DNA of 64,000 nt from Bryobacterales bacterium (GTDB lineage: Bacteria; Acidobacteriota; Terriglobia; Bryobacterales; Bryobacteraceae), in NCBI GenBank assembly GCA_020851555.1, contig JADZCM010000038.1:124001-188000 (forward strand), written 5' to 3'. The position numbers and the translations under genes were made by a program. Below are positions 8,080 through 18,118 of this stretch, piece after piece (the first letter of the stretch is position 1; each line of letters starts with the position of its first letter). The notes under the pieces are model-generated. The model ran no database searches, had not been told where the DNA came from, and saw only the letters and a program-made list of their open reading frames with translations.

Positions 8080-10491
8080 GTGACATCTGACTCATCGCGC
8101 CGCGCTTTTCTCAGAGCGGGCCTGACTCTGCCCGCAGCCGAACTCGCCGCGACCCGCCGCGTTATGGCGGGGGCGCAGGGGGCGCCGCTCAATGCGGCGG
8201 CCGGTGTTGATCGTGTGGTTGTGTTGCCGGGCAAGACCTACCTGCGGGGGTGGGCAGGATACGGCGATCCGCCCAGGGCGTTCCGCGGGCCGGGCGCGCA
8301 GGCGCCGCCGGCGGCTCCTCTCCCGCCGGGCGGCCCTCCGCCCACCACAGCCTGGACCAAGGAATCCGGCCCGGGCGCCGTCACCTTCGCCAATCCGAAT
8401 TCGCCGGTCACCACGGCGGCGTTTTCGGCGCCCGGGACGTATGTCTTGAGGCTCACGGCGGAGAACGGCCAGGCCAGGGCCTCATCGACACTGAATGTGA
8501 CGGTGGAGATGCCGCCGCCCGCCGGCCCTCTACAGCCGGTTCACACCAAGAGATACAGGGTGAACAGCCCTCTCTGGAGCGCCCGGGTCAAGGCCCTCAT
8601 CGCGAACTGGATCCCCCACTGCATCGACCAGATCAACCGTACGGACCTGACGCAGGGGCCGGGAGGGATCGACAACTTCATCGAAGCGGCGAAGGCCCTG
8701 AGGGGCGAGCCGCATGGCGGTCACAAGGGATATGTCTTCTCAAACGCTTGGGTCCACCAGACCGTGGAGTCGATGTGTATCGCCCTGATGATCGACCCGC
8801 AGGGAGATCCTGCGATGCTCAAAGCGCAGGAGAAGATGCGCGCCGCCCTGGAGGACTGGATCCCGAAGATCCTGGCGGCGCAGGAGCCGGACGGGTACCT
8901 GCAAACGGCGTTTACCGCCGGGTCGAGGGTGGCGGGAGACGGCAAGATCCAGCCAGGCCCCTTCCGCCGCTGGGAGCGCCGTGGCGACCACGAGGGGTAC
9001 GTCGCGGGCTACTTTCTGGAGTCGGCGATCAACCACTATGTAATGACCGGCGGGAAGGACAAGCGGCTGTACGATGGCGCCAGGAAGCTCGCCGATTACT
9101 GGTATGACAACCTCGGTCCGCCTCCTAAAAAGGCCTGGTACGACGGCCACCAGGAGATGGAACAGGCGCTGGTGCGGTTCGGCCGTTTCGTCAACGAGGT
9201 TGAAGGCGGAGACCGGGGCCGGAAGTATATCGAGCTCGCCAGGTTCCTCCTGGACTGCCGTTATCACGCGGCGGCCGGCGAGAGGGAGCGGCAGGAATAC
9301 GACCAGAGCCACCTGCCGGTCATCGAGCAGTACGAGGCGGTCGGGCACGCGGTGCGCGCCGTGTACAGTTACTCAGGGATGGCCGATATCGCCATGGAGA
9401 CCGGCGACCCCGATTACCGTAGCGCCGTCAAGTCGCTGTGGGAAAGCATCGTCAACCGGAAGTACTACGTCACGGGCGGAGTGGGGAGCGGCGAAACCGC
9501 CGAGGGCTTCGGTCCGGATTACTCGCTGCGTAACCGCGCCTACTGCGAATCCTGCTCCAGTTGCGGGGAGATCTTCTTCCAGTGGAAGCTGAACCTGATT
9601 TACCACGACGCGCGTTTCGCGGACCTCTACGAAGAGACCATCTACAACGCCCTGCTCGGCTCCATGGATCTGGAGGGCAGGAACTTCTACTATCCCAACC
9701 CGTTGGAGGAGAACTCGCCGCGCGCTCCCTGGCACACCTGCCCCTGCTGCGTGGGAAACATCCCCCGCACTCTGCTGATGCTCCCCACCTGGATGTACGC
9801 CGGCAGCCCCGGCGGCATTTACGTCAACCTCTTTATCGGCAGCACCGTCACGCTGGAGAACGTGGCGGGCACCGATGTGGAAATGGTGCAGGCTACGGAC
9901 TACCCCTGGAACGGGAAGGTCTCCATCACCGTGAATCCGAAGGTCCCCAAGCGCTTCAGCCTGAGGATCCGCGTGCCCAACCGCGGAGTGAGCCGCCTCT
10001 ACCAGGCAGCCCCGGAGGTGAGCGGCGTGATCTCCATTTCCGTCAACGGCTCGGCGGTGAAGCCCGCCGTGGACAAGGGCTATGCGGTGATCACGCGCAA
10101 CTGGCGGGCCGGCGACAGAGTCGATCTGATCCTTCCGCTCAAGGCCCAGCGCATCCACGCCAGTGAGAGGATCGAGGCCAACCGGGGCAGGGTGGCTTTG
10201 CGATACGGCCCGCTGATCTACAACATCGAACAGGCGGATCAGGACATCACCAAGGCTCTCAGTCCCGGCGCTGCTCTGGCCACCGAGTGGCGGGGAGACC
10301 TGTTGGGTGGAGTGACGGTCATCCGGAGCGTCTTCGCCGACGGCAGTCCGATGCTGGCGATTCCCAACTATGCCCGGATGAACCGGGGACTCGGTTCCCT
10401 GACTGGTTCGGCTCCCCCGGCCGCGGCGGACGGCGCCGTCCGCCGACCGCCCGGCCCCCCGGTTTCAATCGTCTGGATCAAAGAGCATTGA
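8080..10491 (+). CDS. Exported glycoside hydrolase family 127 (beta-L-arabinofuranosidase-like)
   Basis: An 803-residue protein with a Tat-type signal (SSRRAFLRAGL). A PKD/REJ-like beta domain lies near residues 48-147, ending in FSAPGTYVLRLTA. The GH127 catalytic region follows. The zinc-thiolate centre of the family is represented by AYCESC (about 487-492) and CPCC (about 553-556); in GH127 one of these cysteines is the nucleophile. The expected role is release of L-arabinofuranose from arabinan or arabinogalactan side chains outside the cytoplasm. The GTG start has a GGGGAG site 8 bases upstream; the next Met would cut off the Tat motif. The proline-rich stretch inside the PKD-like domain is unusual. 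Confidence 0.87.
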   Translation: MTSDSSRRAFLRAGLTLPAAELAATRRVMAGAQGAPLNAAAGVDRVVVLPGKTYLRGWAGYGDPPRAFRGPGAQAPPAAPLPPGGPPPTTAWTKESGPGAVTFANPNSPVTTAAFSAPGTYVLRLTAENGQARASSTLNVTVEMPPPAGPLQPVHTKRYRVNSPLWSARVKALIANWIPHCIDQINRTDLTQGPGGIDNFIEAAKALRGEPHGGHKGYVFSNAWVHQTVESMCIALMIDPQGDPAMLKAQEKMRAALEDWIPKILAAQEPDGYLQTAFTAGSRVAGDGKIQPGPFRRWERRGDHEGYVAGYFLESAINHYVMTGGKDKRLYDGARKLADYWYDNLGPPPKKAWYDGHQEMEQALVRFGRFVNEVEGGDRGRKYIELARFLLDCRYHAAAGERERQEYDQSHLPVIEQYEAVGHAVRAVYSYSGMADIAMETGDPDYRSAVKSLWESIVNRKYYVTGGVGSGETAEGFGPDYSLRNRAYCESCSSCGEIFFQWKLNLIYHDARFADLYEETIYNALLGSMDLEGRNFYYPNPLEENSPRAPWHTCPCCVGNIPRTLLMLPTWMYAGSPGGIYVNLFIGSTVTLENVAGTDVEMVQATDYPWNGKVSITVNPKVPKRFSLRIRVPNRGVSRLYQAAPEVSGVISISVNGSAVKPAVDKGYAVITRNWRAGDRVDLILPLKAQRIHASERIEANRGRVALRYGPLIYNIEQADQDITKALSPGAALATEWRGDLLGGVTVIRSVFADGSPMLAIPNYARMNRGLGSLTGSAPPAAADGAVRRPPGPPVSIVWIKEH

Positions 10492-10614
10492 CGGGCGGCC
10501 ATCGGCCGGCGGCGGTATGCCTGAGCCTTATAGATGTAGGCCGCACCGTCCAGAAAGCTGAATCCGATGGCGCCCACCACCTGGCACGTGTAAGGGCACG
10601 GCGCCGCCCCGCCT

Positions 10615-13074
10615 TTATGTTCCCGCCCTGGAGCGCCGGGCCAGTTCGCCTAGGGTCTGGTTGGTTGTGACCCGATGCCCGCTGAGCGGCACGAGGCGCT
10701 CGTGAATTGTGTCGATCAGCCACTCCACCTGCGGGAAGAACATGGCCTCCAGTTCGGCGGCCGGCGTGATCCAGTTCCGGCTGCCGACGATAGCGGGAGG
10801 CGCGTCCAGGTAGTCGAATGCCAGTTGTGTCAGATTGGCCGCCACGTTCTGGATCACGGAACCGCGCTCAACGGCGTCGCACACCAGCAACACCTTGCCG
10901 GTCTTCTTCACCGACTCCACCAGGGGCTGGTAGTTGATCGGGTTGGCGGCGCGCAGGTCGATAAGCTCAGCCGAGAGACCGAACTCGGCGGCCAGGCGGT
11001 CGGCTGCCTCGACGGCCGTATAGAGAGCCGGGCCGAGCGTGATGATGGTAAGGTCGTTGCCGGCCCGCTTGACGGACGGCTCGGAAAGATCGATCTCGTA
11101 GTAGCCCTCGGGAACGCCCTCCTCGACGAACATCTCACCGTAGTCGTAGATCTTCTGGCTCTCGAAGAAGACCACCGGGTCGGTGCCCGACAGGGCCGCG
11201 TTCATCATGCCCTTGGCGTCGTAAGGAGTGACCGGGTACACCACCTTCAGGCCGGGAATGTGCGCCGCCAGAGCCGTCCAGTCCTGTGAATGCTGCGCGC
11301 CGTACTTGGCGCCGACCGAAATGCGCAGCACCACGGCCATGGTCAGTATCCCGCCCGACATGGCCTGCCACTTGGACAGTTGATTGAAGATCTCATCTCC
11401 GGCGCGGCCCATGAAATCGGCGTACATCAACTCGGAGACCGCACGGCCTCCCTCCAGGCCGTAGCCCACCGACGCGCCCACGATCCCCGCCTCCGAGATA
11501 GGGCTGTTGAACAGGCGGTGATAGGGAAGCAACTCCGTCAGGCCGCGGTAGACGGCGAAAGCCCCGCCCCAATCCCGGTTCTCTTCGCCGAAAGCGACCA
11601 TGGTCGGATCGATGGCAAAGCGGTGCGCCAGGGCCTCAAACAGCCCATCCCGCACGTTGAAGGCCTTCATCTTGGGAACCGGCCTGCCTTCGAAGGTCGG
11701 GGTGCGGATCTTGCCGCGAATCTGCTGGACCCGAGGGTTCTCGCTGAGCGGCTGAAGCAACTCCGGCGTCCGGTCATCGCACTTTTCGACACGCCGGTTG
11801 GAGAACATGACGCGGTCGATCAGGTCCGAGTCGAGACCGATGCGTGGCGAGACCTCCAGATCGGCCGCCAGCTTGAACATCTCAAACACGACCGACTCCG
11901 TGCGCGACCTGACCTCATCGAGCGCGGCGCCGGAGAAATGGCCGCTGTCGCTGAGCTTCTTGTGGAAAGCGAGGATCGAGTCGGCCGCCATCCATTTCTC
12001 GATCTCTTCCTTGGAACGGTAGCTGGAGGCGTCCGAGGGCGAGTGTCCGCTGATCCGGTAGGTGACCGTGTCGATCAGCGCCGGCCCTTTGCCCTCCAGG
12101 AGGAGCTGTTTCTTCCGCTGGAAGGCGTCGATCACCGGCAGCGGATCGTAACCGTTTACGCGCTCGGCGTGCATCTGCTCCGGGTTCACGCCGGCGCCGA
12201 TGCGGGCGATGAACTCGCAGCCCATGGTCTCGCCCCACGGCTGCCCGCCCATGCCGTAGAAGTTATCCATGCAATTGAAGATGATGGGCAGCCCCCCGCC
12301 CAGGGCCGGATCCCACAGCTTGCGGTATTGATCCATGCTGGCGAAGGTGATACCTTCCCAAACCGGGCCGCAGCCGAAGGAGGCGTCGCCGATGTTGCAA
12401 ACCACGATGCCGGGCTTGCGGTTCACGCGCTTGAACAGCGCCGCGCCCGGAGCAATGGAACCGGATCCGCCCACCACCGCGTTGTTCGGATAGATTCCGA
12501 ACGGCGTGAAGAAGGCGTGCATCGACCCGCCCATCCCGCGGTTGAAACCGGTGTCGCGGGCGAAGATCTCGCTGTAGGCGCCGTAGAGCAGAAACTTGCG
12601 CGCCAGTTCCTTTACCGTTCCGGAATGCCCCTGCTCGACCGGGCGCAGAATGGCGCCATCGAGGTAGGTGCGCATGATCTTCAGCAGCGCCTCGTCGTCC
12701 ATATGGCGGATGGCCGAAAAACCCTTGGCCAGGATCTCGCCGTGGCTGCGGTGCGAGCCGTAGATGTGGTCGTCCGGAGTGAGCGAGAAGGCCATCCCCA
12801 CCGCCGCGGCCTCCTGGCCCATGGAAAGGTGCGCCGGGCCGCGGTGCTCGTAGGTGACTCCGTTGCAGGCTCCCTTGATCTTGATCTCGTTGATGATCCA
12901 CTCGAAATGGCGGATGGCGCACATGTCCATGAACATCTGAATCATGTCGTCCTTGGAGTAGCGGCCAAGCTCCTCCTCCACCGTCTTGTCGTAGGCGTTA
13001 ACGTCGATGTCGTGGAAATGAATGCGGCTCCGGGCGAATGCTACTTCCGGTTCTATGGCAAGGGACTTAGGCAT
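10615..13074 (-). CDS. 2-oxoacid dehydrogenase E1, alpha and beta subunits fused
   Basis: An 819-residue fusion. Residues 1 to about 440 are an E1-alpha domain with the thiamine diphosphate motif [13 protein letters not shown]...NCMDN. From about 470 there is an E1-beta domain ([39 protein letters not shown]). It decarboxylates a 2-oxoacid and passes the acyl group to the lipoyl domain of E2. The substrate is not fixed by sequence: branched-chain oxoacids, pyruvate/acetoin or a sugar-derived oxoacid are all possible. It starts 15 bases after lpd behind a strong AGGAGGT ribosome site and is the last gene of a five-gene minus-strand operon. Fused E1 forms are known in several phyla. Confidence 0.88.
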   Translation of the reverse strand: MPKSLAIEPEVAFARSRIHFHDIDVNAYDKTVEEELGRYSKDDMIQMFMDMCAIRHFEWIINEIKIKGACNGVTYEHRGPAHLSMGQEAAAVGMAFSLTPDDHIYGSHRSHGEILAKGFSAIRHMDDEALLKIMRTYLDGAILRPVEQGHSGTVKELARKFLLYGAYSEIFARDTGFNRGMGGSMHAFFTPFGIYPNNAVVGGSGSIAPGAALFKRVNRKPGIVVCNIGDASFGCGPVWEGITFASMDQYRKLWDPALGGGLPIIFNCMDNFYGMGGQPWGETMGCEFIARIGAGVNPEQMHAERVNGYDPLPVIDAFQRKKQLLLEGKGPALIDTVTYRISGHSPSDASSYRSKEEIEKWMAADSILAFHKKLSDSGHFSGAALDEVRSRTESVVFEMFKLAADLEVSPRIGLDSDLIDRVMFSNRRVEKCDDRTPELLQPLSENPRVQQIRGKIRTPTFEGRPVPKMKAFNVRDGLFEALAHRFAIDPTMVAFGEENRDWGGAFAVYRGLTELLPYHRLFNSPISEAGIVGASVGYGLEGGRAVSELMYADFMGRAGDEIFNQLSKWQAMSGGILTMAVVLRISVGAKYGAQHSQDWTALAAHIPGLKVVYPVTPYDAKGMMNAALSGTDPVVFFESQKIYDYGEMFVEEGVPEGYYEIDLSEPSVKRAGNDLTIITLGPALYTAVEAADRLAAEFGLSAELIDLRAANPINYQPLVESVKKTGKVLLVCDAVERGSVIQNVAANLTQLAFDYLDAPPAIVGSRNWITPAAELEAMFFPQVEWLIDTIHERLVPLSGHRVTTNQTLGELARRSRAGT

Positions 13075-13089
13075 GCTTCTTATGACCTC

Positions 13090-14436
13090 CTATTCGGCCG
13101 CCCGCAGGATGGCTTCTTTGAGGGCCTCCGACACGGTCGGATGCGGAAAGACGATCTCGGCAACGTCCGAGGCGCACATCTCGGTCTCGATCATCGCCGC
13201 CGCGGCCACTATGAATTCGCTCGACAGGTCCCCGAGCATGTGCACGCCCAGGATCTCGCCGTATTTCGCCCCCACCAGGACCTTGACAATACCGGACCCG
13301 CCGGGATTCTCGATCAGGAAGCGGCCGGCGAGCGCCATGGGGACCGTCGACTTCTTGTACTCCACGCCCTGCGCTTTCAGCTCTTCCTCGGTCTTGCCGG
13401 CGCTGGAGACCTCGGGGTGCGTATAGATGACCGAGGGGATGGCGTCGTAGCGGACGCGCTCGTCGCCGCCGAACATGTTGGCGACCGCCACCAGGCCCTC
13501 CCGTGTGGCGGCATGCGCCAGCAGCCGCCTGCCGGTCACGTCGCCGCAGGCCCAGACGCCGGGAACATTGGTCTTGCCACGCTCCGAGGTCTTGATCCCT
13601 CTATGGTCGAAATCCACGCCCGCGGTTTCCAGGCCGATGCCCTCCACCACCGGAGCCCTGCCGGTGGCGTTCAGAACGCAATCAGCCTCCAGGGAAGCCG
13701 TGACGCCTTCGCTGTCCTCGTATTCGACGGCGCGGCCGGAGACCGCGTTCACCTTGCAGGAAGTCTTGATTTCGATGCCCTGTTTTTGCAGGGCGTCCAG
13801 CAGCCGCCTGGAGATGTCTCCGTCGCAGCCGGCGGCGATCTGAGGCAGCATCTCGAAGACCGTCACCCGGCTTCCCGCTCCCGCAAAGAAGCTGGCGAAC
13901 TCCAGGCCGATGTAGCCGCCGCCGATGATGGCCACCCTCCCGGGCAGAGCCGTCAGGCCGAAGACCGAGTTCGAGTCCAGCACGCCGGGCGAGTCCAACC
14001 CCTTGATGGGAGGTCTGGCGGGCCGTGAACCGGTGGCGATCAGTATGTTCTTCGCCTCGTAGCTCTCTGATCCCACCTGGAGAGTGCTGCGCGAAGTCAG
14101 CTTGCCTTCCCCGCGGATCACTTCCACCTTGCTGCGCTTGAGCAGCGTCTCCACTCCCTGGGTCAGCGCGCCGACCACCTGGTTCTTTCGTTCCACAAGG
14201 GCGGCCAGATCGAACTGGACGGAGGAAACCCTGACGCCGTAGACGGAACCATTCTGGCAGTCGGTATAAAGCTTGGATGATTTCAGGAATACTTTGGTAG
14301 GAATGCAGCCGACGTTCAGACAGGTCCCGCCCAGGTACTGCTTTTCGATAATGGCCGTCTTCTTGCCCATGCGGCCGGCGCGCGCGGCGGCTTCGTAGCC
14401 GCCGGGCCCGGCGCCCAACACGATCAGATCATACAT
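13090..14436 (-). CDS. lpd: Dihydrolipoyl dehydrogenase (E3)
   Basis: A 448-residue flavoprotein. The N-terminal FAD fold (VLGAGPGGYEAA) is followed by the redox-active disulfide motif GGTCLNVGCIPTK (about residues 36-48). A second dinucleotide motif is seen in IIGGGYIGLEFAS, and the C-terminal dimerisation domain ends with the HPTVSEA catalytic histidine motif. It reoxidises the dihydrolipoyl group on E2 and reduces NAD+. It lies between E2 (10-base gap) and E1 (15-base gap) and clearly serves the same complex. All key residues appear intact. Confidence 0.95.
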   Translation of the reverse strand: MYDLIVLGAGPGGYEAAARAGRMGKKTAIIEKQYLGGTCLNVGCIPTKVFLKSSKLYTDCQNGSVYGVRVSSVQFDLAALVERKNQVVGALTQGVETLLKRSKVEVIRGEGKLTSRSTLQVGSESYEAKNILIATGSRPARPPIKGLDSPGVLDSNSVFGLTALPGRVAIIGGGYIGLEFASFFAGAGSRVTVFEMLPQIAAGCDGDISRRLLDALQKQGIEIKTSCKVNAVSGRAVEYEDSEGVTASLEADCVLNATGRAPVVEGIGLETAGVDFDHRGIKTSERGKTNVPGVWACGDVTGRRLLAHAATREGLVAVANMFGGDERVRYDAIPSVIYTHPEVSSAGKTEEELKAQGVEYKKSTVPMALAGRFLIENPGGSGIVKVLVGAKYGEILGVHMLGDLSSEFIVAAAAMIETEMCASDVAEIVFPHPTVSEALKEAILRAAE

Positions 14437-14446
14437 GCAGTTGCTC

Positions 14447-15769
14447 CTAGAGCTTCAACTCCGAGATGACTTCGATACTCTCGATTTGCTCTCTCAGGAT
14501 CTTGAGAAAACGCGCGCCCGGAGCGCCGTCGATCACCTGGTGGTCGCAAGTCAGGGACAGGCCGATGTAGTCGACATATTTCACGCGGCTCTTGGCGCGA
14601 ACCGGTTTCAGTTCGATGGAATCGACCCCCAGGATGGCCACCTGCGGCGGGCTGATGATGGGGGTGAACGAGTGGATCCCCAGATTGCCCAGGTTGCTGA
14701 CGGTGAAAGTGGCGCCGGCCAGTTCATCCGGCGTGAGCGCGCCCTGCTGCGCGCGCGCGGTGAGATCCTTGACCCTCGCGGCGAGTTCGCCGATCGCGAG
14801 CTTCTCCGCGTTGCGCACGACCGGCGCCAGCAATCCCTTGTCCGTGTCGCAGGCGAAAGCGAGGTGGATCTCCGAACGTTGGTAGATCTTGCCGTCGATC
14901 AGCTCGGCGTTCAACTCCGGCATGCGAAGCAGGGCTTTGACCACGGCGAACAGCACCGCGTCGTTGATGTTGATGTCGGGGAGGCCGGCGGACTCGCGCG
15001 CGGCCTTGACCTTCTTTCTCAAGGCCAGCAGGCCGGTGGCGTCCGCCGAGGTGTGCAGGGTGTACTGCGCGGTGGTGGCCAGCGACTCGCGCATGCGCCG
15101 GGCCGTCATTTCCCGGATCTTGGACATGCGGATGGGAGGCTCCCCGAGATCACGGGCCAGGATCATCCGATTGACCCCGGTGCCCGTTCCCCGGACCTCG
15201 TAGCCGGTCTCCACGTGCTTCCGCGCCAGGGATGACAGGCGAGGCGAACTGTAGTAGATCTGCTTCAGATCCGCTTCCAGCACTCTGCCCCCCGGGCCCG
15301 AGCCCGGCCTCGCCGGCGGGACAAGCCCGTGCTCGACGGCGTATCTTCTGGCCCTGGGGCTGAGGAAGATCCGTTGGGAAGCGGCGGAAACCGCCGCGGC
15401 CGGCGCGCTGACCGCGGCGGGAGCGGGAACGGCCGCCGCTTTGGCTGCCGCGGACACCGCCGGCGCCGGAGCCTTAGCCGCGGGCGCCGGCGCCGCAGCC
15501 TGCACCGGGCGGAACGCTTCGGCGCTCTCACCCGGGCTGCCGATCACGCAGACGTTGGTGTAGACCGGAACAAGGGACCCTTCGGCGAAGAACAGTTCGA
15601 GCAGTGTGCCGGCGCCGGGAGAGGGCAGCTCGAAGGTTGCCTTGTCGGTTTCGATGTCCGCCAGGATCTCGCCTTCCGCTACGCTGTCGCCCTTCTTCTT
15701 TTTCCAGCCCGCGAGGATACACTCCTCTACCGTATTGCCGAGTTTCGGCATTTCAACCGCTATTGCCAT
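14447..15769 (-). CDS. Dihydrolipoamide acyltransferase (E2)
   Basis: 440 residues in the classic order. A lipoyl domain (1 to about 80) carries the lipoyl lysine in ETDKATFE. An Ala/Pro-rich hinge follows (about 85-125), then a peripheral subunit-binding domain starting LSPRARRYAVEHG. The catalytic domain ends in CDHQVIDGAPGARFL, which holds the active-site histidine and aspartate. It accepts the acyl group from E1 and transfers it to CoA. The single lipoyl domain and the position beside lpd and the fused E1 make one complete 2-oxoacid dehydrogenase complex. The acyl substrate is not evident from sequence. Confidence 0.92.
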   Translation of the reverse strand: MAIAVEMPKLGNTVEECILAGWKKKKGDSVAEGEILADIETDKATFELPSPGAGTLLELFFAEGSLVPVYTNVCVIGSPGESAEAFRPVQAAAPAPAAKAPAPAVSAAAKAAAVPAPAAVSAPAAAVSAASQRIFLSPRARRYAVEHGLVPPARPGSGPGGRVLEADLKQIYYSSPRLSSLARKHVETGYEVRGTGTGVNRMILARDLGEPPIRMSKIREMTARRMRESLATTAQYTLHTSADATGLLALRKKVKAARESAGLPDININDAVLFAVVKALLRMPELNAELIDGKIYQRSEIHLAFACDTDKGLLAPVVRNAEKLAIGELAARVKDLTARAQQGALTPDELAGATFTVSNLGNLGIHSFTPIISPPQVAILGVDSIELKPVRAKSRVKYVDYIGLSLTCDHQVIDGAPGARFLKILREQIESIEVISELKL

Positions 15770-15788
15770 GCGACTTGCGCCCTTCCGG

Positions 15789-16823
15789 CTACTTGTGGCC
15801 CTCCAGGAGCTTCCAGCCGGTTTCTACGAAGAACGAGAGAGTGCGCTGGGTGACGCCGTAGCCGACGAAGTCCTTCGGGGACATGCCGTTGGGTTCATAG
15901 GCCTTGACGAACTCCGGCAGCTTCTGGAGCCGCGCCAGCGAGTCGGCCGGGATCGGGTTGTCGATGCCCGTCTTGCGCGGCTGGTCATCCTTGATGAACC
16001 ACACCTGCGGACCGGGGGCGATCGACATGATCATGTCCCCGCCGGCGAGTTCCGTCAGATGGTAGGGTCCGCGCAGAGCCGCGACCAGCAACTTCGCCTC
16101 GTAGCCCTTTTCCCGGTAGATCTGGTAAGCGCGTTTGGTGCAGGCCAGCCCGGCCCAGCGGATATCGGTTTCGGTGATGCTCGGGTCGTTGTCGTTGGCC
16201 ACTTCCCGCAGGTAGTCATCCAGCCGTCCGATCATGATAACCGGGAAGCACTTGACCGGCTTGACGCCCTTCGCCTTGGCCCGCGCCAGACCCTTCTGGT
16301 GCCTTTCGGCGGCGGCCAGCACCTGCGGGACGGTGAAGCTCACCGTGATGGTGGTCGAGATGCCCTCCGCGATGCACTCTTCCTCGACATCCAGGCCGGC
16401 GGCGGTGCCCGGCAGCTTGACCGTAATGTTCGGAGCCCAGGAGTGGAAACGCCGCGCCATCTCCAGCATGGCCTTGCGGTCGCCGGTGCGGGACGGGTTT
16501 ACCTGGGCGCAGACGTAACCCCGCTCTCCCTTGGACCGCTCGTACTCCGGCTGCAACATCCTGGCGCAGCGCGTGACGGCGATTCGCATCAGCTCTTCGG
16601 CTTTCTGCTCGGCGGGAAGACCCTTGGCGATCACCGCCTCGATCTCCTTGTCGCCCTTGGGGCGTTCCTTGGCGATCACCAGGTTGGAGAGATACGGGTT
16701 GCAGGTGACGCCGGTGGCGCCGTGCTCCAGCGCATAGGCCAGCTCCCCGGTGTCCGCAGAGTCGTGCCACCAGGTGGTCTTGGTGTTCGTAAGAACCCAA
16801 TTCAGATAAGTATCATGATGCAT
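15789..16823 (-). CDS. Transaldolase-family protein
   Basis: A 344-residue TIM-barrel protein with transaldolase signatures: GATGVTCNPYL near residues 35-45 (the usual TNP region) and ITVKLPGTAAGL near residue 135, whose lysine would form the Schiff base. It is longer than short fructose-6-phosphate aldolases and diverges from standard Tal, so it may act on an unusual sugar phosphate. A GGAGG ribosome site precedes the ATG. It sits 19 bases upstream of E2, inside the operon. The link suggests that the carbon skeleton it releases feeds the 2-oxoacid dehydrogenase; that is inference. Confidence 0.75.
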   Translation of the reverse strand: MHHDTYLNWVLTNTKTTWWHDSADTGELAYALEHGATGVTCNPYLSNLVIAKERPKGDKEIEAVIAKGLPAEQKAEELMRIAVTRCARMLQPEYERSKGERGYVCAQVNPSRTGDRKAMLEMARRFHSWAPNITVKLPGTAAGLDVEEECIAEGISTTITVSFTVPQVLAAAERHQKGLARAKAKGVKPVKCFPVIMIGRLDDYLREVANDNDPSITETDIRWAGLACTKRAYQIYREKGYEAKLLVAALRGPYHLTELAGGDMIMSIAPGPQVWFIKDDQPRKTGIDNPIPADSLARLQKLPEFVKAYEPNGMSPKDFVGYGVTQRTLSFFVETGWKLLEGHK

Positions 16824-16855
16824 CTATAACATCCTCCATGAGCGACAGTAAGTTT

Positions 16856-18013
16856 TTACAGATTCAGGTACTTCCGGCCGTACTCGACGCAGGCCAGGTT
16901 GTACTTGTCTTCGAGCTTCGCGGCCTCTTCAACCGACAGGCCGCTGGTCTTGGGCAGCGGCTGCTTGGGCGGGTTCTTGCGGACCAGTTCCAGCATGTGG
17001 GACATGTCCCGGCCCGGCAGCGGGCTGATGGCGTCGTCGAATGTGGCCCAATACTTCTTGGTGAAAATCGGAATCTTCAGCGGATCGCGGGTGATCATCT
17101 CCAGATTGATGATCATGTTCGGGTCCTTCTGGCGCAGCAGGTTGACAATCGCCTTCAGATCCACCATGCCCGTCCCCATCGTGACTTCGCTCAGCAGGAA
17201 GCCGTCCTCGTACATCTCGACGGCCATGTCCTTGATGTGCGCGCTGACGGTGTAAGGCGCCAGAATCCGGGCCGTCTCCATGGGATCTTCGCAGAGCGAC
17301 ATATTGTTGCCGAAGTCCAGGCAGACACCGATCCATTCGCTGGACATGCTCTTCATCCAGGCGGCCTGTTCCGCGGCGCGATAGCCCTTATGGTTCTCGT
17401 AACCGAGCGCGATGCGATGCTTGGCCAGGATCGGTTCCACCAGTTGCGACTGCTTCTTGATCCGGTCGAACTCGGCCTTCCAGGGCTCGATGGAGTCGTA
17501 CTCCTCATAGCGACGGCCGGTGATCGCAGCGTGAAAACTGCGGGCGCCGGCTTCTTTATAAGCCACCACCTGCGCCTCAAACTCCGCCAGGCCGCTGGCG
17601 TCCTTGGGAAGCCTCGGGTCGCAGATCAGATGCATGTCGAGGGACTCGAGCCGCGCCCGGAATTTCTTGATCTCGGCCGGGTCCGTGGACGGAGGGTTGG
17701 TCTGCACCCCGCCCATGCCCATCTGTCTGCACTTTTCGATGATGTCGAAACCGCCCTGTCCCGGACCGCGCCTGGCGGGAGGCTGCCCCGTTCCGCCGCC
17801 GGGTGCCTGGCCCGCGCCACGCCTCGCGCCTCCGGCGGCTCCCATGCCGCCCGCGCCACGGCCGCCGCCCGCCAGCCTGGAATTGTTCGAAAAAGCGGTT
17901 GGAGCGCCCCCCATGCGGGGCCGTCCTTTGATTTGAGCATTGATGGACGAAGCCGTAGCTGACAGCCACGCCGGCGCCGAGCCGGCCACGGCAAGAATAT
18001 CCCTGCGAGTCAT
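16856..18013 (-). CDS. Exported sugar phosphate isomerase/epimerase-like TIM-barrel protein
   Basis: 385 residues. A Tat-like leader (MTRRDILAVAGS) is followed by a Gly/Arg/Pro-rich linker (about residues 45-90), then an AP-endonuclease-2-type TIM barrel as in xylose isomerase-like epimerases. ALGYENHKGYR, IGVCLDFGNNMSL and SAHIKDM supply the usual Glu, Asp and His metal ligands. The protein is probably periplasmic and acts on a free sugar or cyclitol. It is the first gene of the operon leading into transaldolase and the dehydrogenase complex. The low-complexity linker is odd and is echoed in other exported proteins nearby. Exact substrate unknown. Confidence 0.75.
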   Translation of the reverse strand: MTRRDILAVAGSAPAWLSATASSINAQIKGRPRMGGAPTAFSNNSRLAGGGRGAGGMGAAGGARRGAGQAPGGGTGQPPARRGPGQGGFDIIEKCRQMGMGGVQTNPPSTDPAEIKKFRARLESLDMHLICDPRLPKDASGLAEFEAQVVAYKEAGARSFHAAITGRRYEEYDSIEPWKAEFDRIKKQSQLVEPILAKHRIALGYENHKGYRAAEQAAWMKSMSSEWIGVCLDFGNNMSLCEDPMETARILAPYTVSAHIKDMAVEMYEDGFLLSEVTMGTGMVDLKAIVNLLRQKDPNMIINLEMITRDPLKIPIFTKKYWATFDDAISPLPGRDMSHMLELVRKNPPKQPLPKTSGLSVEEAAKLEDKYNLACVEYGRKYLNL

Positions 18014-18062
18014 ACTGCCTCCTTATGATTGGGCCCCGAGGGCCAAACTTGATGATAGTCCA

Positions 18063-18089
18063 CCGGGCCGCCGCATTGCAGCGGCCCGG
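18063..18089 (-). terminator. Stem-loop downstream of the Oar-like receptor gene
   Basis: A 9-bp GC stem (CCGGGCCGC with GCGGCCCGG, 9-base loop) lies 30 bases past the receptor stop and before the next operon. There is no clear T-run, so it may act as a processing or weak termination signal. Confidence 0.45.
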
Positions 18090-18118
18090 CTCAGGGTTGG
18101 TCGAGAGTCAGGCGCGGG

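Noticed and set aside
10496-10614. Minus-strand stretch reading VGAIGFSFLDGAAYIYKAQAY as a small gene after E1
   Set aside because: It looks partly coding, but it has no ribosome site, runs into the 3' end of the GH127 gene and has no recognisable family. It is too weak to list as a gene.
11290-14028. 912-codon plus-strand frame opposite the E1/lpd genes
   Set aside because: A shadow of two strongly supported genes; no motif of its own.
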